Source: Scytalidium lignicola (lineage: Eukaryota; Ascomycota; Leotiomycetes). From it: a DNA stretch of 64,000 bases. The notes below the pieces were generated by a model. It was not told the DNA's origin, did no database searches, and was given only the letters and a program-made list of their open reading frames with translations. Each line of letters begins with the position of its first letter. Position 1 is the stretch's first letter. Position numbers and translations under genes: made by a program. Shown here piece by piece: positions 22,080 through 35,200 of this stretch. The stretch covers positions 1 through 64,000 of the forward strand of contig NCSJ02000068.1 in NCBI GenBank assembly GCA_002812745.2. Reading direction: 5' to 3'.

Positions 22080-22999
22080 CCTTAATGGCGAACAGACACG
22101 GTCATTGATGCGGCATTGGGACCGTTCATCACTTGACCTTTTTTTTTACGTTCGTTTGTAGATACTTTAATTTGTATCTCTATGGGTGGACTTCTTGTAC
22201 ATAGAAGAAATTGTTTCATTTCTTACGATTTTTGTTAAGTTCCAACTTAGCAACCAACTTAGTGCATAAACTTAGGCTTCACCTCATGTATCCTTTAGGA
22301 AAGGTGGCTCGCTGTCAATGCATTATACTTGATCTTAGAGGGTAACGTCCTCATTATCTTTATTGTTTACTACGCATAGCATAGCATCGGTAGCATTTGG
22401 GAGGGATGTCTTGCCGGTTCTTACTGAACGAATTTCATATACTCAAATGTCCTCGAGAAGGAACACATTATAGCGTCATGGCATGGATGGTTTTTTATGA
22501 TTATAAGCTCACCTGCATTTGCTCTCTGTGGCTAGAGCTTTTTCTTTTACGATATGATTATTATCAAATTGAAGCGTATCGCNTTTTTTAATGCATTCTC
22601 AGCTGTGCTTCTTTTGCTATGGTGATTGTGACGTGAAGCTGTGTGATATCGTCCTATTCTCTCTTAAAAACTTTCATGTCTATTTAAGATGGAAAGTTAA
22701 TAATTATTTNAAAAAAAGGATATGACCATTATAAATTAACACTCTCGTATTTGACATATTCGTTCATTATTCTCTCCCCTTGCAGTTGGTGGAAAAGTCC
22801 GCCAAATAGCCTCGGTGGTCCCACTGTTGCCCCACGGACACTCTAGTACGTCATTCGATAGCGACACCAGCGTCAGCCTTCTCAACAATTCACAAGCCTC
22901 TTGGAACTTTGTACCTTTCCACTAACTTTCGGGGGAATTGTGTACCTGTACACATAATGTCTATTGATTCCTCCACAAGCCCTGCGCACTCCCCTCGCA
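22080..22999. other. Intergenic spacer
   Basis: This 920 bp stretch holds the 3' UTR of the acidic-protein gene and the promoter of the lipase gene. It contains two N positions (22583, 22710), each before a homopolymer. No gene seen. An ATG at 22961 lies upstream but the ATG at 23000 is the better lipase start. Confidence 0.45.
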
Positions 23000-25335
23000 A
23001 TGGCAGATTTTAGCCGCGCCACTGATGGGCCATCCCCGCTTTCAGCAGAAGGCTACGACGAATCCCTCCTCCCTGACTTCGATCGCGAATTCATCTCAGA
23101 TGAAGATATCCACGCCTTCATAACTGCCTTAACGGCTCCCGAACCCAGCCCTTCTACCGATGATCTCACAGCTTATATACACAATGGAGGAACCTCTCCA
23201 GGTCCACGCAGTAGCTTCGATTCCGGTAAAAAACAGTCGAGCAGCCTAGGAAGACATGGGAGTGGAAGTCAGAGTAGTCTTTTCATCACGGCGCAGAATG
23301 ACTGGGCGCCTGTGAACCCACCCAAGAAGTTGCGGAAGAAGGGGGAGAAGAGAAGGAAGGTCGGTTCTAGAAGGACCAGTGATGAGACTAGAGAAGGATA
23401 CTTATACACGTTGTTGAAATGGCCTCTGCTTCTTATTGTTGGCGCTTGGGTTATTGGTTTAGGGGTATCATACATATTGACTAGGCTATATATATGGCTA
23501 TATGGTGAGTCTAAATGACTTTTAATTCTTCGTCAAATTTGATCTCCATTACTGATCTTCATATTAAGAGTATTTTATTGCCTGGAGAGGCCAGAGAGAG
23601 AGGTTGAGGCAAAAGTTACAGGCTACAACTAATTATGGTGACTGGGTGAAAGCGGCAGAAGAGTTAGACAATTTCCTTGGGAACGATAAGTGGAAGAGAG
23701 ATGATGCCTATGCCTACTACGATTACACCACCATCAAGAGAGTATTGGAACAAATCAGGAAGACCAGGCAGAAAATCGAGAAGGAGGAGAAAGACACGAA
23801 TCTCCCCAGTAATGGTCTATCAAAGTCATTGGAGGATCTCAAGAGCCTAATTGAGGCTTGTGTGAAGAATAATTTCGCTGGAATTGAGAACTCGAGGCTA
23901 TACTCTCAAACATACTATGGGACAAAAAATCTGGTCCAAAACTTCATCGATGAAGGTAATTGCTCAAGCGTGTCCAGTAATGATTGGTACTGACATTTTA
24001 TTTGTAGTTGATAGAGGTATTACGGTACTTGTAAGAACGAATAAGATCTCCATAGACGAGAAAAGAACATTGTTCAAGCGTCTGCAAGCAAACTTTGGAC
24101 GTTCAGCCCTGTGTCTATCAGGTGGAGCCTCCTTTGCTTATTACCATTTTGGCGTCATCAAAGCTCTCCTGGATGCAAACCTCCTTCCAGATGTAATAAC
24201 AGGCACATCTGGTGGAGCTCTTGTAGCTGCACTCGTAGCTACACGCACAAATGAAGAACTGAAGGCATTACTAGTACCTGCATTGGCTGGTCGGATCAAT
24301 GCCTGTTCTGAGTCTTTCAGTGTCTGGGGACCAAGGTGGTGGAAGACTGGTGCAAGATTTGACTCTGTGGATTGGGCAAGAAGATGCAGTTGGTTCACTA
24401 GAGGCAGCATGACATTTCGAGAGGCATTCGAACGAACCGGCAGAATCCTCAATGTTTCTTGTGTTCCTGCGGACCCGCACTCCCCTACGATTCTCACCAA
24501 TTATCTGACAAGTCCGGATTGCGTTATTTGGTCAGCAGTTCTTGCATCTGCCGCAGTTCCTGGAATTTTAAATCCTGTTGTGCTCATGATGAAGACTCGA
24601 GAAGGAAATCTTGTACCTTATTCCTTCGGCCATAAGTGGAAGGATGGGAGTCTCCGGACAGACATACCTTTAAAGGCACTGAACCTGCACTTCAACGTAA
24701 ATTTCAGCATTGTTAGCCAGGTTAACCCACACATCAACTTATTCTTCTTCTCCTCTCGTGGCTCTGTAGGCCAACCCGTCACGCATCGTCGTGGCCGTGG
24801 TTGGCGTGGCGGATTCTTGGGTAGCGCTACGGAACAATACCTTAAACTAGACCTCAACAAGTGGCTCAAGGTCCTCAGGCACCTCGAACTCCTTCCACGC
24901 CCTCTAGGTCAAGACTGGAGTGAGATTTGGTTACAACAGTTCAGTGGAACAATTACCATCTGGCCGAAGTCCATAATATCCGACTTCTTCAGGATTCTCA
25001 GTGATCCTAATCCGAAACAGCTAGCGCGGATGTTACATGTTGGACAGCAGAGTGCATTCCCAAAGTTGAAGTTTTTGGCAAATAGGTTAAAGATTGAACG
25101 CATTATCGAGAGGGGTAGAAGGGAGACAAGACTAGGTATTAGGAGGGGCAGTATAGAGAGCATACTAAGTGAGGATGATTTAAGAGGGCTACTTAGAGGC
25201 CATAGTGATGTTGATGGCGGAACTGGAACTGGAACAACTACCGAGACTGATGGGAGTGGAACCGATGACGAGCATGACCAGGAGAAATCTAGGATGCTGA
25301 AGGCTACCATGAGAGAGGCAGAGATTATTCAGTAA
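23000..25335 (+). CDS. Patatin-like lipase with N-terminal membrane anchor (Tgl3/4/5-type)
   Basis: Three exons, 23000-23504, 23569-23955 and 24008-25335; 739 aa. A disordered N-terminus leads to a basic patch (KKLRKKGEKRRK) and one transmembrane segment at about 139-163. Next comes the DUF3336-like region (AWRGQRERLRQKL, then YDYTTIKRVLEQIR). The patatin domain has the oxyanion loop SGGASFAYYHFGV, the nucleophile elbow GTSGG with Ser365, and the catalytic Asp510 in KDGSLRTDIP, so the Ser-Asp dyad is intact. Relatives hydrolyse triacylglycerols or lysophospholipids at lipid droplets and ER membranes. The C-terminal tail is acidic and Thr/Gly-rich. Both introns are 52-64 nt with normal sites. 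Confidence 0.93.
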
Positions 25336-27292
25336 AAGGACTACCCTGTACGAAAAGTTTTTGGTAAATACTTGTTTTGGATATATACGATACATCATCG
25401 AGGCGTTTCCTGGTAACTTGTTGGTTTAATATTTTAACTTTCTATATAGGATAGATTATACCCTTCGTTATGAAAACTGATAATTGTGATTTTAAAGCAA
25501 ATTAGACGTTTAATGAAATCGTACGTACGCGAGGCGCATGCTTGAGACAGAATCAAGATGAGCTGGAACTCCAGCTGGAGAGTAGACCCCAGAGAAAGGG
25601 GTTAGTCACTCAAGAGCAAAACAAACCACCAAATTGGGTAAAGGACTGACGAATCCAACTTTCCATACGTATTCTACATCTGTGGAGGCAAACTTATCTT
25701 TGTGAACCTCGAATCTCGATCTGTATTGCAATCTCGAGTCTGCGAGTCTCCATTTTCAAGGCCAAATTACAGCTACAAAATGAAAGTGGACTAACGAGGC
25801 ATTTCGTGTAACCATATATGTATTATCAATTTATCTCCAATCATTGCACTGTAAGAACCATGCAGGACTGTTTGGGGGCAAAAGATTTTGCGTTCTAGAA
25901 GCGCAAAGAGACTGGCAGCTGCATTTTTTATGTCCATCTTCATTAAGATGTACTCTACAATATAAACAGATTTTTACTCTGTCAAGGTTATTTGTACTTG
26001 AATGCCAAATGTACAATTGGATAGATAAATGCGGGAGATCTGATGATGAGCATCCACTAAGCTGGAGGGATTGATGGCGAAGGGTTATATTGGACCTGTT
26101 AAAGATAATAATATCACAAACCGTATCTGTTACCCAATCCCTGCTACCCAGTACTGTACGTTACTGGACTCAGTACGGAGTACAATGATATCATCGTCCG
26201 ACTGATTTAAAACTTTAGTGCTTTAGTACTACTTCCTCACCTGGCGATATCTCCACACTTCAAAGATATCCCCCCGTCTTGCACAAGGTTCTAAGAGAGA
26301 ATAAACCAACTTTCTAGTATTCCAACAGTAATAAAAGTGATACGAGGAGGTCAAGCAGACTGTTGAACCTGCAGGATAGTCACGGTCATACAGCTTCTAA
26401 TTAGACTACGTCTCAATATTTTTAGGCCTGGGCGTCTGTGCCAAGGAAGCGAGGTTAGTCATTGTCGTGCTAGAGCCGTTTAGCTGCCGCACAAGCCTCG
26501 AGTCTCTGCGGCTCTTCATTGACAGCAAAGCAACAACAACGAAGAAACTCATTTACTCGTACGCTCTCAAAACAAGTACCACTAATCATGGATATTTTCT
26601 TGGTAGCACATTGGACAGCAACAAAGGAACAGAGACGGACCTGTGCAAAATATAGAGCAATATGCTGCTCCACATCTTTTCAGCCATATTTTTAACGACA
26701 TGGATAGTAATATATGCATCACGGCCCTGCATATCGATCCAGGAACACAGAATCTAATATGGCTAAACTCCTGTCGATCTCCTCTGTTATACCGAGTCTG
26801 ACTCGGTGGACTCTATGGAAAAGGTTCGCATGCTATGTACCTATTCCATGGAACCAGCTGTAGCGCAGCACAGAACACTTGATCTCCATGCAGCTTGTCC
26901 CAGCTTGGCGACAGGGGCATGCATTCTTAACCGTTATTCTCTGCAATGTCACGAATGTTTGTGAAATCTTTCATATTCCCAAGCTAAACGTCCAGTGGGA
27001 TGTTTGGTTGCTCTAGCTGAACGAGGTCTGAGCCTCCTGCACCATTGACGTCCTAGTTTGAAGCAGGTATGGGCCGGCATAATGGGTTCCACTCATTCGC
27101 TGGTAAATTCTATTTAATTCCATTTCGTATATATTGTTAACATGCTGCCCATGCTCAGCAACTTCCCTCTCCATACCGCAGTTTTTGTCTATTCAGACAA
27201 GTCCACTCATTTTTTGCCTTTAAGTCGTTCATTTTTACCTTCTTCCACTCATTGACCACTCTTTCTATTTCACTCCTGGCCGCTTCTCTAAG
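25336..27292. other. Intergenic region without genes
   Basis: The 1957 bp shows no coding potential on either strand beyond random ORFs under 80 codons. A GTACTGTAC 9-mer lies at 26151. The last 200 bp is pyrimidine-rich and is the probable promoter and leader of the WSC gene. Confidence 0.5.
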
Positions 27293-29621
27293 ATGGCGAG
27301 CCTCAGATCAGTCGTAACTGCCTCGGCAGTTATGGCCTTCCTCACTGGTGCCAGCGCTGGTGTTCTTGTCCAGCGGGATTCTCAACCTTCCTGCTCAAAC
27401 TTTACACCATTTACTTTCTCTGGGTGCTACCAGGACCCCTTCAACGCAAGGGCGCTGGTGCTAAATTCCGGTCTTAATACTCAGGATATGACCGTGGAGA
27501 CATGTACCTCTTTCTGTAAAGGTATTGTCACTGAAGTTGCAAGTTATATGATATGGATGGCTGATGTATTCAAAAGGTAATAACTATAAGTATGCGGGTT
27601 TGGAAGATGGTGGAGAGTGTTATTGCGGTCCTGCCATCAATGGACCTCAACTTGATAATTCGGAATGCGACACCCCTTGTTCAGGCAATTCGGACGAGAC
27701 GTGTGGTGGTAACCTTATCTTGTCCATCTATGCCGACCCAACCTTCCAAGATGTTGATCTAACGGATATATCTGATTATGATTCTCTGGGATGCTTTTCT
27801 GAAGGCTCAAGCGGAGGTGCATTAGCTTGGAAACAGACTCAAGTCAGCGCGGCTTCCCTGACTGTGGAGAGCTGTCTTACGGCTTGTAAGGCTGGAGGAT
27901 TCCCCATTGCTGGTATCGAGAATGCCGACACATGTTACTGCGGTACAGTCCTTAGTGGTGGCACCGAGCCCACCGATTCCGCTCAATGCAACATGCCTTG
28001 CCCTGGAGATGCCTCGGAGACCTGTGGTGGCAGCAACGCCTTGGACATGTACCTAGCTCCAGACCTTGAGCCATCCGAACCTTGTATGCAGAGAGTTCTT
28101 TCGACAAGTTCTGTACCGTCTTACGGATACTCGACTACCAAAAAGACTACCACTACCACAACAACTACAACTACAACAACGACCCCATGCACGGAGACAA
28201 CCACAACCACTACCACTACCCCTTCCACGACGACAACTTCCACAACCACAACAACCCCGTGCACAACTACGACCACTACAACGACTCCAAGCACAACTAC
28301 GACAACCACGACTACAACAACGAGTACAACCACAAGTACAAGTACAACCACAAGCACAACCACGACAACTCCGTGCACAACAAGTACAACAACTACGACA
28401 ACCCCCAGTACAACTACGAGCACGACAACTACAACAACTCCCTGCACCACGTCGACTACAACAACTACGACAACACCCTGCACAACGTCGACGACAACAA
28501 CCACGACGTCAACAACAACAACGTCGACGACAACAACCACGACGTCAACAACTACGAAGTCAACAACTACGACCACTTCAAGGAAAATATACACTAACAG
28601 CACGACATCTAGAACAGCTCCTTCATACACGGCAGCTTCTCTCTGCACAACCACAACCGTTATTGCTGCTCCTGCTCCAACCTGCGAGTACCAGGTTGGC
28701 AACTGGTGTGCAACACCAATTCCCAACTTCAACGATGAGTCTTCCTGCGATGCAGCAGTTGATGTATGCAACAGTCAGAGCTCCTGTTTCGGCGATGCTG
28801 GCTACCCATCTAGTCTGAAGTGTTTCGAATACTCTAACTGGTGCACAAGCCTTTCAGAGTACTGCAATACGACGTGTACAGGTTATAGCTGTTCCAAGAG
28901 TGATTTCCTGTCCTCGAATCCAGGTTATGGATCAGCACCTATCACTGTAACATCGACCTACGTCTGCCCAACTACGCTGCATATAACCACCAGTACTTCT
29001 AAAGTTACCACTACCACACCGGTAGCAACTACCACCAGTACTTCTAAAGTTACCACCACCACAACGGTACCAACTACCACCAGTACTACTAAAGTTACCA
29101 CCACCACCACACCGGTACCAACCACCACAACTACCAGTACTACTACTACTACTATGACTACCACTACTACCACCTCCACCACCTCCACTACCACCACTAA
29201 GACAACTACCACCACCACTACTACGCAGCTCCCTCCTATTCCAACCTGCGACTCGGTTTGTGTCCAGCCTAACAATCCTGCTATGGGCTACACCTCCACT
29301 TCACCTTTAGGTGGTATTCCACTTCCTCCGGTAACTTGCAACAACCTCGAGAGCCAATATGACCAGGGATACTGCTACAAGCTGTACACCAGCACAGACA
29401 CTTATTCTGATCCAGCATACAACGGTGCCAACCTCAGACAGGCTTGTGAAGATGCTTGTAACGCGCAATACAATGCTTGTATAAATGACTATGTCAATAA
29501 CTGCCAGGGCATTGAGAAGCTGACCGCTAAGATGCATTGTATGAGCCAGAAGCTTGATTGTCGCGTTGCTAACCAGAGTCCTGTGGACAATGGTGAGTGT
29601 GCGAACTTTGGCCAGTGGTAA
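27293..29621 (+). CDS. Secreted WSC-domain protein with threonine-rich stalk
   Basis: Two exons, 27293-27521 and 27577-29621; 757 aa. A signal peptide (MASLRSVVTASAVMAFLTGASAG) is followed by two WSC domains at about 43-128 and 147-235. Both have the expected cysteines and GxCYCG / DETCGG / DASETCGG motifs. Next is a mucin-like run of about 150 residues that is nearly all Thr, broken by PC, PS and ST. A Cys-rich block follows (CEYQVGNWCATPIPNF and similar). A second Thr-rich stretch carries three TSxSKVTTTT-like repeats, and a final Cys-rich domain ends at GQW. No C-terminal membrane or GPI signal is visible, so it is probably secreted or wall-bound rather than a Wsc stress sensor. Thr stretches should be heavily O-mannosylated. 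WSC domains bind glucan or other carbohydrate. Confidence 0.92.
28130..28600 (+). repeat. C/A-rich ACN codon repeat encoding the threonine stalk
   Basis: A stretch of about 470 bp made almost only of A and C on the plus strand (ACA, ACC, ACT, ACG triplets). It keeps all three plus frames and one minus frame open, so it creates large spurious ORFs. It is internal to the WSC gene and probably length-variable. Confidence 0.85.
28989..29120 (+). repeat. Minisatellite in the second Thr-rich segment of the WSC gene
   Basis: Three near-identical units of roughly 50 bp share ACCAGTACTTCTAAAGTTAC (third copy ACTACTAAAG) followed by ACC repeats. They encode TSTSKVTTTT-like units. This is a coding minisatellite of the kind that changes length by recombination or slippage. 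Confidence 0.75.
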
Positions 29622-32232
29622 TAGAGCTGAAGGTGGAGAGAGAAGGAGAGAANGGGGGGGGAGAGATAGAGAGCTGGATTAGAATGGATAATGGCACACT
29701 CTTTACTCTTTCTTGAGATTGTTGATAGTTCACTCTTTATTTAATTAATGTTTGTACCTTGGTCGTTAATGAGTTTCTCGTTTTGCTTAATTGGGGGTTT
29801 AGAAAGGGAGTGGCAATATTTTAACACAAATCTATAAATTATCACATAATATTGTGCTACTGTTCTTTTCTTAATTGTGTTCCATATATGCCTCATTACA
29901 ATACCGTTATCCATTGTTGATTGCTCAATTTAATAATAGCAGCGCTGGCTACTCTACAGTGGCTATCAAGCTCCACCTTGACAGACATTATAGAATATGT
30001 AAATATGAAAGAGGGTTCGATTAGTCATAGTTGAAGTGATAATACAGATTCTCTCGCAGTCGGTATCTTTGCAAATACCTGCCCTTTGCATCCCAGTCTG
30101 CACGGAGTCCGATGGGCTGCGTATAGACTCGGTGAGAAAGTGACAGAAGACCATCCGAGGCAGAGACAATCATCCGATGTTTTTCTGCAGCATCTTTCCA
30201 CGCAATCTAAGTGCATTGCTTGTAATGGCGTTATCTTTTATATTCAATTTTAGGTACAGTGGCTCCCTCCACCCCCCTTTTTTCTCCTTCTTTTTCTTAC
30301 ATGTCACATTTTTTCCATTTCCTTTCTCATTGAAAGAATTACGTAGCTCACCACCATGACATCCTTGGAGGCTGTTTTTATGTTACTTCGTGTTCATCTA
30401 CATGGTGTGTGGTGAAATGTGAAAGTAAAGCCCTCTATGAAGTAATCGGAAATAGTTACGCCTTCAGCTATGACAACTTTGTGAGCTATCACATTTTCTC
30501 ACGTTCCATCAAATACGAATTCTGTCTGTTTCCCATACACCCAAACCAAGGGTAAAATAGATTAAGCTAGATAAAGTTTGTTTTTTTTGTTTTTGTTGGT
30601 ACTGGCTGGTCTGGCTGGCTGAAAAATAAAAAATGGTGGCTTTTTTGCCCACCACGCAAACTTTACCCCTTTTAGCATTTGCACGTCGCACAGCTTTGCT
30701 TGGAGGCTGGAGGGCTAGAATGGGTTTCAGGGATTTTCCCATCTTTTTGTTCTTAAACTTAATTCTCGACCTCACGCCACTTGGTGAAGATCTGAAGACC
30801 CCCGGTATACGACCCGGATCTAAGATGGGAAGTTGCATTGCCACCACATCATTGGCTTACCCCTGACAGACGTTTCCGAGTTCAGAAAAGCATTGAGCGA
30901 TTAGAGGACTTGGCCGATTTTTTGAATTTCGGGGAGGAGGTTGCCCCGTGGGTTCTGGAATTGAGCCGCTCCTTCTTTGTTTTTTTTTTTGTTGACATAT
31001 TCTCTTCTTTCTTCTATGTTGATACCTGCAGGGAGAGCTTTTGGCCGGGAACATTTTGAAATTTGGAGGAAATACCTCCGTATCAATCAACTTCTTCTCA
31101 GTTCAGATCGAGATACCGTCAACTGTCAAGATTACGGTCAATTGGGCACATGCAAATCTCTCGAAAAGGGGGAATGGATCCAAGTTGATACTCCTGCCGG
31201 CCCGTGTTATTCAGCTCCCCGGGCCGTGTGTGGTTGTTTTGATGATGGTGGGCATGTGTGTCATCACTGATCTTCCCCTTTTCCGCAGCAGAAGTCCAAG
31301 CGCTGGCCGTTGCGGGCTGCAGAAGGACAACCCAAGAGAGGCTGGGCGCTAGGCCGGATCGGGACCGCGGGGTTGGACAAGGGCGGGCTTTCGTGTGAGT
31401 GGACGGTGGAAGGGTTTGGAGGGGCAGCAGAGGGCAAAGCAGCAGAACGAAGAGGCCAAGAGGTCAAGAAGAGGAAGAGGATGGGAAGAAAAGAGGGTAA
31501 GGGGCAAGCCAGGACTAAGCAAGGGCAACAAGGGCTCCAAGCACGTCAACGGGGAATTGGAGGTCGGGCTTTTCTTTCCTACATCCGCGACTGGTCGATC
31601 GCACATCGTACCACCGCCACTGCCAAACCGAAGACCGAAATAGACCGATATAATCTTGCCAATTCGATCAATCGACACGATTCCCAGTTTAACTTTTGCG
31701 ATTCTCTTGTGTGACTTCTGGGATTTCTGCCACTCTGCAAGCCCCATCTTCCGCCTCAGCCGGCCCAGGAAGTATCGACCCCTCCACCCTCCTAAGGACT
31801 CCTAAGGACTCCTAGTCCTCCTAGACCTCTTATACCTCTGGAACCTCTTAAACGATCGTCCATGTCCAGAAGCCAAAGCTACCCCGCCCTCACACCCTGC
31901 TGGTCGTTTTGGCCCCTCCCTTATCAACTATCACCGCGTCCCTCATTTAGCTCGTCCAGAAAGCAACTTTGCCGCCTGGCCTCTCTCTTTCCTCTGTGTT
32001 TCTGGCACTGCAAGTTGGTGTTAGAAATCAATCAATCAATCAATCAATCGTACCTACACTTCTGGATACATCCCATACCTTTTCATTGATTCGGTCATCT
32101 GCCTTGGCATCTTCAACTCCTGTTTGTGTGTGTGTGTGTCTGTGTGTGTTGTGCCTCTCTCTTCTTTCTCACTCTCAGGAACGAGACGACCGTATCAGGC
32201 CAGAAATATGGCCTGACCCCGCGACTGAAATC
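29622..32232. other. Long intergenic region upstream of the Zn2Cys6 gene
   Basis: The 2.6 kb contains the 3' UTR of the WSC gene, which starts with a purine run around 29640-29680 and one N at 29653. It also holds a long, pyrimidine-rich promoter or leader of the transcription factor gene with short repeats: an imperfect CTCCTAAGGA repeat near 31790-31820, six AATC units and a TG tract. I see no supported gene; the ORFs at 30509-30847 and 31310-31747 look random. Confidence 0.5.
32026..32049 (+). repeat. Tetranucleotide microsatellite (AATC)6
   Basis: Six perfect AATC units lie about 180 bp upstream of the start of the Zn2Cys6 gene, likely in its 5' leader. A TG/GT tract follows at about 32124-32149. 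Confidence 0.9.
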
Positions 32233-35200
32233 ATGACGCGTGCTAAGGTTGACCCCGCGCTGCGCAAGAGAACTGCAAACGCCTGCCAGAATTGCAAGAG
32301 GAGGAAGCAGAAGGTCAGTAATTGCTGCGTTTTTTTTACATCTCCTCTTAATCATCGTCGTCATCATGCCTTTCTTATTCAGCCTCGCGTCTCCTTGGCC
32401 AAACGAGCCTTTCAGCCTTTTCCAGCCCACGCTCATGCAAGATGATGCTTCTCACGTGCAAGTCGTGCAAGGCTACGATGACTACCTTCTATGAAAGGAT
32501 GGATTGTTGTCACAATGTCACCAGAGGAAAAAATACCATCAATGAGTACCAGACTTCGTTTGGAGAGAAAAGTCTTCTCCGATTCGATGCGTGCGTACTA
32601 GAGCACTATCACTAGCACACAAAAAGTATACTCTCAAATGTCAAAAACTTCTAAGACTCCGTTTCCTTGATATGATTCGACTCTGTCCAATCTTCACCTC
32701 AAAATAGAACATTATTCTAAAGCATTGGCATGGAAAACACTAGTCGTTCCCCCCTCAAGCCCAGATCCAGTAGGATTTTTATGCTAACGGAAAGTATCAC
32801 CAAAGTGTAACGGATTACAACCGTGCAATTCTTGCCTTAAACGCAATCTTATTTGCAGTTATGGCACGACTTCTGAAGGCAGTCTGGCTTCGCAAGAGCC
32901 TTCTCCAAAGCGTCAAATGCTAGCTCATCCTTCGGCTTCTCTGTACCATTCGACTCATAGTTCGCCATCGAGTCCCCTTTCACATAAATCACCGAGTGAT
33001 GCAAGACAAGAAAGTCGAGTACAACACTATGCAGATCTTGATGAGACCCAAAAACCCCAGACGCCCATCACCAGTGAGATCTCCAATCCTGTCGAGGAAG
33101 CAAACGCCGAAGAAAAGTCTAGAGACGAGCCTCCAGGCGCTACTTCTAATGCATTGTCATGCAATACTCCTGCTGCGAGCGAAAAGGATGAGGAAGCTGT
33201 CTTATACGGGGCTCCACGGATGCTACAAGATCCTACCGGGAGATTGCGTAAGCTGCCCAACACTCTTCCGCCTTCCAATTCCTTTATATTAGTTAATGCT
33301 CTGCACAACACAAAGTCTTAACACCTCCTATAGTATATCTCGGTGACTCTGCTTCCTTATCGTACCTACAACTAATAAGAATGATTATTGAGAATGTGGC
33401 TGGCCCGTCTCCTTTCACTTCGGATCCTAAAAGACATAGAATCGTAGAACCTATAATCACACTGCCACCAAACCTATGTCACACGCATCTCCTCCCTGAT
33501 AAACAGACGGCGAATGTTCTTGTTCAGTCCTACTTTATCAACGTAAGCCCTGCAGTGCCTATCTACCCGAAGTCTTAAAATTAACACCACCGAACAGACT
33601 AATGGCCTTCTCGAAGTTTTTGACCGCAATGAATTCATCCGTACGCTAGAAACATGTTATACAGATCCACTCGCCGTCGATCCATCATGGTTATGTCTGC
33701 TTCACCTCGTATTTGCTATTGGCCTTGTAATGGCGGCACCATTACCTGGCACACCCGACGACTCAATTATCCAGAAGCTGAAAGCTGGAGGCATAGACAG
33801 ATCCTATGTGTTCTTCTTAAATGCCAAGAGTCTCAGTGACCCTCTGACCACTGGGTTTGAAGATGCCGGATTCTGGTCTATTCAAGCCCTTGCACTTATG
33901 ACAGTATACATGCTAGCAATCTCAAAGCGGAATACTGCATATGCATATTATGGTCAGATGATCTAGAAACTTGCAATGTAACTAATATCTAACTCTTTCA
34001 TTAGGCATGGCCGTGCGCTCTGCTTTTTCCCTAGGCCTCCACAAGGAAGAAACCATGCTTATTTTCAACCCTCTTGACCAGGCTATACGAAGGAACCTGT
34101 GGCGGACTCTCTTTATCCTGGACCGATTTCTCTCTGCTTCACTAGGCAGACCTACAGCAATCCACGAAGACGATTGTTCAGGGGAGACTCTCACATCTAA
34201 TGTTAAACATATAGATCCCGAGGACACACTTCGCGCAGTCGCAAACATCAGGGAGACAAATTCTCAAGGCCTTCAAGCTTCTGTACGGACATCTCACATA
34301 GTTGGAATGATCTTACAAAAGGTCTATTCTAAACGGAAGATCTCAACAAAACTCGCACAAGAGATTGCAGATAAATGCAAAGGCTGGGGACAGGCCTTGG
34401 ATCCAGCACTACGATCACGCCAGTCGAGACTGGTCAACGCGAGTCAAGGAATTGCGGTCCTGCATGCGAATTTGTTCTACTATCACTCTGTCATACTTCT
34501 TACCAGGCCCTTTTTTGTTTTTCTATTAAGTAAGGAAAAGAAAGAAAGCTCACCAAGACAAAGACGTAGCTCTAGGATGGAGAGTTTCGCAGAAGCCTGC
34601 GTTCGTACAAGTAGCCGCAGTATTGCTTTAGTGCAGCACGCCTATGAAGGTCAATATCTTCCTCGGAGAAATCCTTTCATCTTGTAAGTTTCCATGATAT
34701 TTTCCGGTTTGAGTTCCCATGGCTTGACAAAACACAGATACTTCCTCTTTGCGGCAGCTCTTATAACCCTCTCAAACCAGTTCAGCCCAGTTGCTCGAGA
34801 TCCAACTGCCAATATATCAATCAATGCCGCAATTAATATCATGAAATATTTTTCAGTAGAAGACGAACAGGCTCGCCGACTCCTTGATATTCTCGTGTGC
34901 TTTTATGATGTTGTCCGGCAACGACGCTCACCACCGTCGAAGAACAAGGACCCTGTAGGCAAGAAAATACACAACTTATCTAATTCAATATCAACACCAC
35001 GAGAAGGCATCTTTCCAGAAAGTACTTCGTCTCCTCCTCGTAAGGTATCATCTGTGAGTAATAGGCGTGTTTCTAAGACGGAAGGCTCAGATCCAAACGT
35101 CAGTCCGACCACTACATTTCGTAGCATCAACCCCTTAACAAGCGTCGACACACCGACCATAAATCAAGAATCGCCACAAAGGAGTCCAACACAAACGAGG

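Noticed and set aside
28121..28771. Minus-strand 216-codon Val-rich ORF
   Set aside because: Antisense of the ACN repeat (GTN codons); an artefact of composition.
28066..28818. Long plus-strand ORFs of 250 and 171 codons rich in Q/P/R or N/H/Y
   Set aside because: They are other-frame readings of the A/C-only Thr tract of the WSC gene; composition follows the repeat and nothing resembles a protein family.
31310..31747. Overlapping ORFs on both strands upstream of the Zn2Cys6 gene
   Set aside because: Purine/pyrimidine-biased leader DNA keeps several frames open; no homology-like motifs.
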